DNA of 8,845 nucleotides from positions 1 to 8,845 of the forward strand of contig CAAFIS010000288.1 of the NCBI GenBank assembly GCA_900763035.1, read 5' to 3'. This document shows, piece after piece, positions 6,367 through 8,845 of this stretch. The notes beneath the pieces were generated by a model that saw only the letters and a list, made by a program, of their open reading frames with translations, made no database searches and had not been told where the DNA came from. The DNA is from Clostridia bacterium (GTDB lineage: Bacteria; Bacillota; Clostridia; Oscillospirales; Acutalibacteraceae). Made by a program: the position numbers and the translations under genes. The number at the start of each line of letters is the position of its first letter. The stretch's first letter is position 1.

Positions 6367-8580
6367 ATGAAAGCACAGATCAAACCGGTCGGCGGGATGC
6401 CGGCCCTGTTCGTCGACGATCGGCGGCAGGTGCCGATGCTGCTGTTCACGAATACGGAAGTGGACGGCGGCGCGCGGCGCGACATCTGCGCCCGGCAGAT
6501 CCGCATGGCACGGGAGAACGGGCTGCACCTGCATTCGGTCTGCTGCCATCTGCCGGTGCACGAGCCGCGCGGGCAGCGCGACCTGTCCCCGGCGATCGGG
6601 GCGATGGACACCGTGCTGCGGGAAGATCCCGAGGCGGCGATCCTTCTGCGGGTGAACCTTTCGATCTACGGGGCGGATGCGGAAAAATGGGAGCGGGAGC
6701 ATCCCGGCGACACGGTGCGCTATGCGCTGCACACGGATGTGTACGGGCGCGAGGAGCGGGCAGACGGCACGTTCGCCGAGCGGCCCGGCCCGGCGGTATC
6801 CATTGCTTCGGACGACTGGCTGGCGGCCGCGATCGATACGCTGGACGAACTCAACGACTGGTTTTTGGCGCATCCGGCGTACTACGACCGCCTGCTGGGG
6901 TATCACATCGCCGCCGAGGACGCGGGGGAGTGGTTCCACACCGGCGTGCGCGAAAACGGCGTGGATATCAGTCCGGCGGCGCAGCGCGCCTTTCAGCGTT
7001 GGCTGTATGCGAAATACAACCTGCGCGTCGAGGCGGTGGCCGATGCGTGGGGGCTCAGCCCCAAGGCGTATGCCGATTACAGCCAGATCGAGATCCCGCA
7101 CGACATCCCCGGCAACGACCGGGAGGAGCCGGTGCAGCGCACGCTGTTCACCCGGCCGACCGATAAGAAATACATCGACTACGGCGATTTTTGCTCCGAC
7201 CTGACGGTCGACCGCATCCGGCGGCTGTGTCGCGCCGCCAAGGAGATGACGAACGGAGAAAAGCTGACCGTCGTGTTCTACGGCTACTATTTCGAGCTGT
7301 ATGATGCGCGCACCGGGCATTTCCGGCTGACGGAGCTGCTCGATTGCCCCGACGTGGACGCTTTTGCCGGGCCGATCAGCTATCTTGACCGCAACGCGGG
7401 CGGCACCGGCGCCGTGATGGCACCGGTGGACAGCATGGCGCTGCACGGCAAGCTGTGGTTCGTCGAAAACGATATGCGCACCGGTGTGGTGCTGCGCGAG
7501 CACGGCCCGCACGATAACGACGGGTGGCTGAACGCGCCTTTCGGCAGCGTGGAGCAGGTGACGGAAGCGTACCGGCGCGAATGGGCGCAGATGGTGACGC
7601 ACGGCATGGGCTGCTGGTACATGGATCTGATGGGGCACGGCTGGGTGTCCCATCCGGATCAGTGGCGCTGCATCCGGCAGCTGATCGGCGGCTATGCCGT
7701 GCAGGCGGACGGCCTGCGGCCGATCGCCGCCGAGGTCGCCGTCGCCGTCGACGAGCGGGCGATGTCGCTGGTGGCGCACGCGGAATGGGCAGGCGCGCGG
7801 CTGCTGTATATGCTGCGCCAATGCTTTTACCGCGCCGGGATCAAGTTCGGCTGGTACACGGTGGAGGACGTGGAGGAAGGCCGCGTGCCGTCCGCCAAGG
7901 TCATCTGGCTGCTGACCCCGTTCTCGATCGACCGGGCGCGCGAGGACAAGCTGCGCGCCGCCGCGCGCAAAAACGGCGCGACCATCGTGTTCATCCACGG
8001 CTTTGGTGTCACGCAGCCGGAGGTCGTGCGGCGGCTGACCGGCATGGAGATGGGCACGGTGGACAGCTCTTTGGAAGAACTGTCGATCGACGCGTCGGCT
8101 TTCATGCCGCAGGGCGTGCCGTTCATGCCGGATGCCGCGTATCTGCGGCAGCAGGTGCTCTGCCCGTTCTATCACGACCCGCGGCAGCCGGCCTCGCCGG
8201 CATGGTATGTCATGCCGGGCGATGAGGTGGAGGTGCTTGGCACCTACACGTCCGGCCGGCTGCGCGGCCGGATCGGCGCGGCGCGGCGGCAGCTGGACGG
8301 TTATGCGGCCGTGTTCATCGGTGCATGGGATCTGACCGCCGAGGGGATACGGGAGATCTGCCGCCTGTGCGGGGCGCACATCTATACGGAAGGCACGGAC
8401 GCCGCGTTCATCGGCGACCGGGTGATCGCCGTCCATGCGAACGGCGAGGAGGGGCTGCGCACGCTGCATCTGCCGGACGGCGGAACGCTGACGGCACAGC
8501 TGCTGCCCGGCCGCACGGCGATCTGGGTCTGCACGGACGGAAAATGGACGAAGGACGAAAGGAGCATCACGGATGGCTGA
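6367..8580 (+). CDS. Cytoplasmic glycoside hydrolase-like protein (TIM barrel plus GH42-like trimerisation domain)
   Basis: A 737-aa protein with no signal peptide or membrane helix. Residues about 1-430 look like a clan-A-type TIM barrel: VPMLLFTNTEVDGG near 21-34, LLGYHIAAEDAGEWF (176-190), VVFYGYYFELY (302-312), FAGPISYLDRNAGG (333-346), GKLWFVENDMRT (361-372) and MGCWYMDLMGHGW (414-426). By analogy with GH42-like enzymes, E188 (in GEW) or E184 could be the acid/base and E367 (in VENDMRT) the nucleophile. Residues about 455-620 read like the Rossmann-like trimerisation domain (AEVAVAVDE, KVIWLLTPFSID, ATIVFIHGFG), and the last 60 or so form a small beta domain. It would cleave an imported glycoside. 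The true substrate, and even beta-galactosidase activity, cannot be told from sequence. It lies 32 bp after the permease and overlaps the next gene by 8 bp. Confidence 0.75.
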   Translation: MKAQIKPVGGMPALFVDDRRQVPMLLFTNTEVDGGARRDICARQIRMARENGLHLHSVCCHLPVHEPRGQRDLSPAIGAMDTVLREDPEAAILLRVNLSIYGADAEKWEREHPGDTVRYALHTDVYGREERADGTFAERPGPAVSIASDDWLAAAIDTLDELNDWFLAHPAYYDRLLGYHIAAEDAGEWFHTGVRENGVDISPAAQRAFQRWLYAKYNLRVEAVADAWGLSPKAYADYSQIEIPHDIPGNDREEPVQRTLFTRPTDKKYIDYGDFCSDLTVDRIRRLCRAAKEMTNGEKLTVVFYGYYFELYDARTGHFRLTELLDCPDVDAFAGPISYLDRNAGGTGAVMAPVDSMALHGKLWFVENDMRTGVVLREHGPHDNDGWLNAPFGSVEQVTEAYRREWAQMVTHGMGCWYMDLMGHGWVSHPDQWRCIRQLIGGYAVQADGLRPIAAEVAVAVDERAMSLVAHAEWAGARLLYMLRQCFYRAGIKFGWYTVEDVEEGRVPSAKVIWLLTPFSIDRAREDKLRAAARKNGATIVFIHGFGVTQPEVVRRLTGMEMGTVDSSLEELSIDASAFMPQGVPFMPDAAYLRQQVLCPFYHDPRQPASPAWYVMPGDEVEVLGTYTSGRLRGRIGAARRQLDGYAAVFIGAWDLTAEGIREICRLCGAHIYTEGTDAAFIGDRVIAVHANGEEGLRTLHLPDGGTLTAQLLPGRTAIWVCTDGKWTKDERSITDG
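8558..8564 (+). promoter_or_regulatory. Ribosome binding site of the ADP-ribosylglycohydrolase-like gene, inside the preceding gene
   Basis: AAAGGAG lies 8 nt before the ATG at 8573, within the last codons of the glycosidase gene. It fixes the start of the last gene and makes an 8-bp gene overlap, which points to coupled translation. Confidence 0.75.
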
Positions 8581-8845
8581 ACTGTTATTCGCCGATTACG
8601 ATCGGCGGCTGCGCGGATGCTTTATGGGCAAAAGCGTCGGCGGGACGCTGGGGATGCCGTATGAGGGGGAGGAGCGGTTGCTTCACTTGACCTATTACGA
8701 TCCCGTGCCGCAGGGTATGGTCGCGAACGACGATCTGGATCTGCAGGTCATGTTTTTGGAGGCGGTGCGGCGCTTCGGTCTGCCGATCCACCGCGAATAT
8801 CTGGCGCAGACGTGGTCGGAAACGCTGCGCTTCGTCTGCGACGAA
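8573..8845 (+). CDS. ADP-ribosylglycohydrolase-family protein, N-terminal 91 residues (partial, runs off the window end)
   Basis: The frame from ATG 8573 stays open to the window end and gives 91 residues. The opening LRGCFMGKSVGGTLGMPYEG (13-32) is the hallmark start of the DraG/ARH fold (family pattern: GxxxGxxxGxxLGxPxE). Residues 51-58, ANDDLDLQ, align with the metal-binding TDDT-q motif of canonical enzymes: both aspartates (D53, D54) remain, but the flanking threonines are replaced by N52 and L55. Canonical members remove ADP-ribose from proteins using two metal ions. Copies with the NDDLDLQ form, placed in sugar operons next to glycosidases, more likely act on another N- or O-glycoside, which is inference. 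The rest of the catalytic domain, including the C-terminal aspartates that complete the metal site, lies outside the window. Confidence 0.82.
   Translation, partial: MAELLFADYDRRLRGCFMGKSVGGTLGMPYEGEERLLHLTYYDPVPQGMVANDDLDLQVMFLEAVRRFGLPIHREYLAQTWSETLRFVCDE

Noticed and set aside
6337..8469. A 710-codon open frame on the - strand, opposite the glycosidase gene
   Set aside because: Its translation is rich in Arg, His, Pro and Gln with no domain pattern, no good ribosome binding site was seen, and such long antisense frames are common opposite GC-rich genes. The + strand protein has clear domains.

Overview
The window is a GC-rich (by eye well above 60% G+C), tightly packed, one-directional stretch of a bacterial carbohydrate-utilisation operon. 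All seven genes read on the + strand, gaps are 32 bp or less, and two junctions overlap. Strong AAGGAG-type ribosome binding sites, a lipoprotein signal, MalF/MalG-type sugar permeases and the protein families present suggest a Gram-positive anaerobe or relative, perhaps a high-GC member of the Clostridia. This taxonomic guess is inference only.

Layout. Positions 1-63 are the last 20 codons of a MalG-type sugar ABC permease. Next (87-2171) is a secreted and membrane-anchored protein with an NHL-like beta-propeller, a TPR-like linker and a Yip1-type multi-helix membrane domain. Then comes a DUF5696-type lipoprotein (2185-4419). It is followed by a complete MalF-type/MalG-type permease pair (4416-5324 and 5351-6334), then a cytoplasmic glycoside-hydrolase-like protein with a TIM barrel and a GH42-like trimerisation domain (6367-8580). 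The start of an ADP-ribosylglycohydrolase-family enzyme (8573 to the window end) closes the window. There is no gene-free stretch above 300 bases, no RNA gene, no mobile element, no CRISPR array and no convincing terminator.

How the parts may work together (inference). The lipoprotein and the propeller/TPR/Yip1 protein would sit on the outer face or in the membrane beside an importer. The permease pair would bring in an oligosaccharide or glycoside. The signal-peptide-free glycosidase and the ADP-ribosylglycohydrolase-like enzyme would break it down in the cytoplasm. No ATPase or solute-binding protein gene lies in the window. The most interesting point is the conjunction of two poorly characterised envelope proteins (DUF5696 and propeller-Yip1) placed between two sets of sugar permeases and followed by two diverged hydrolases whose substrate is unknown.
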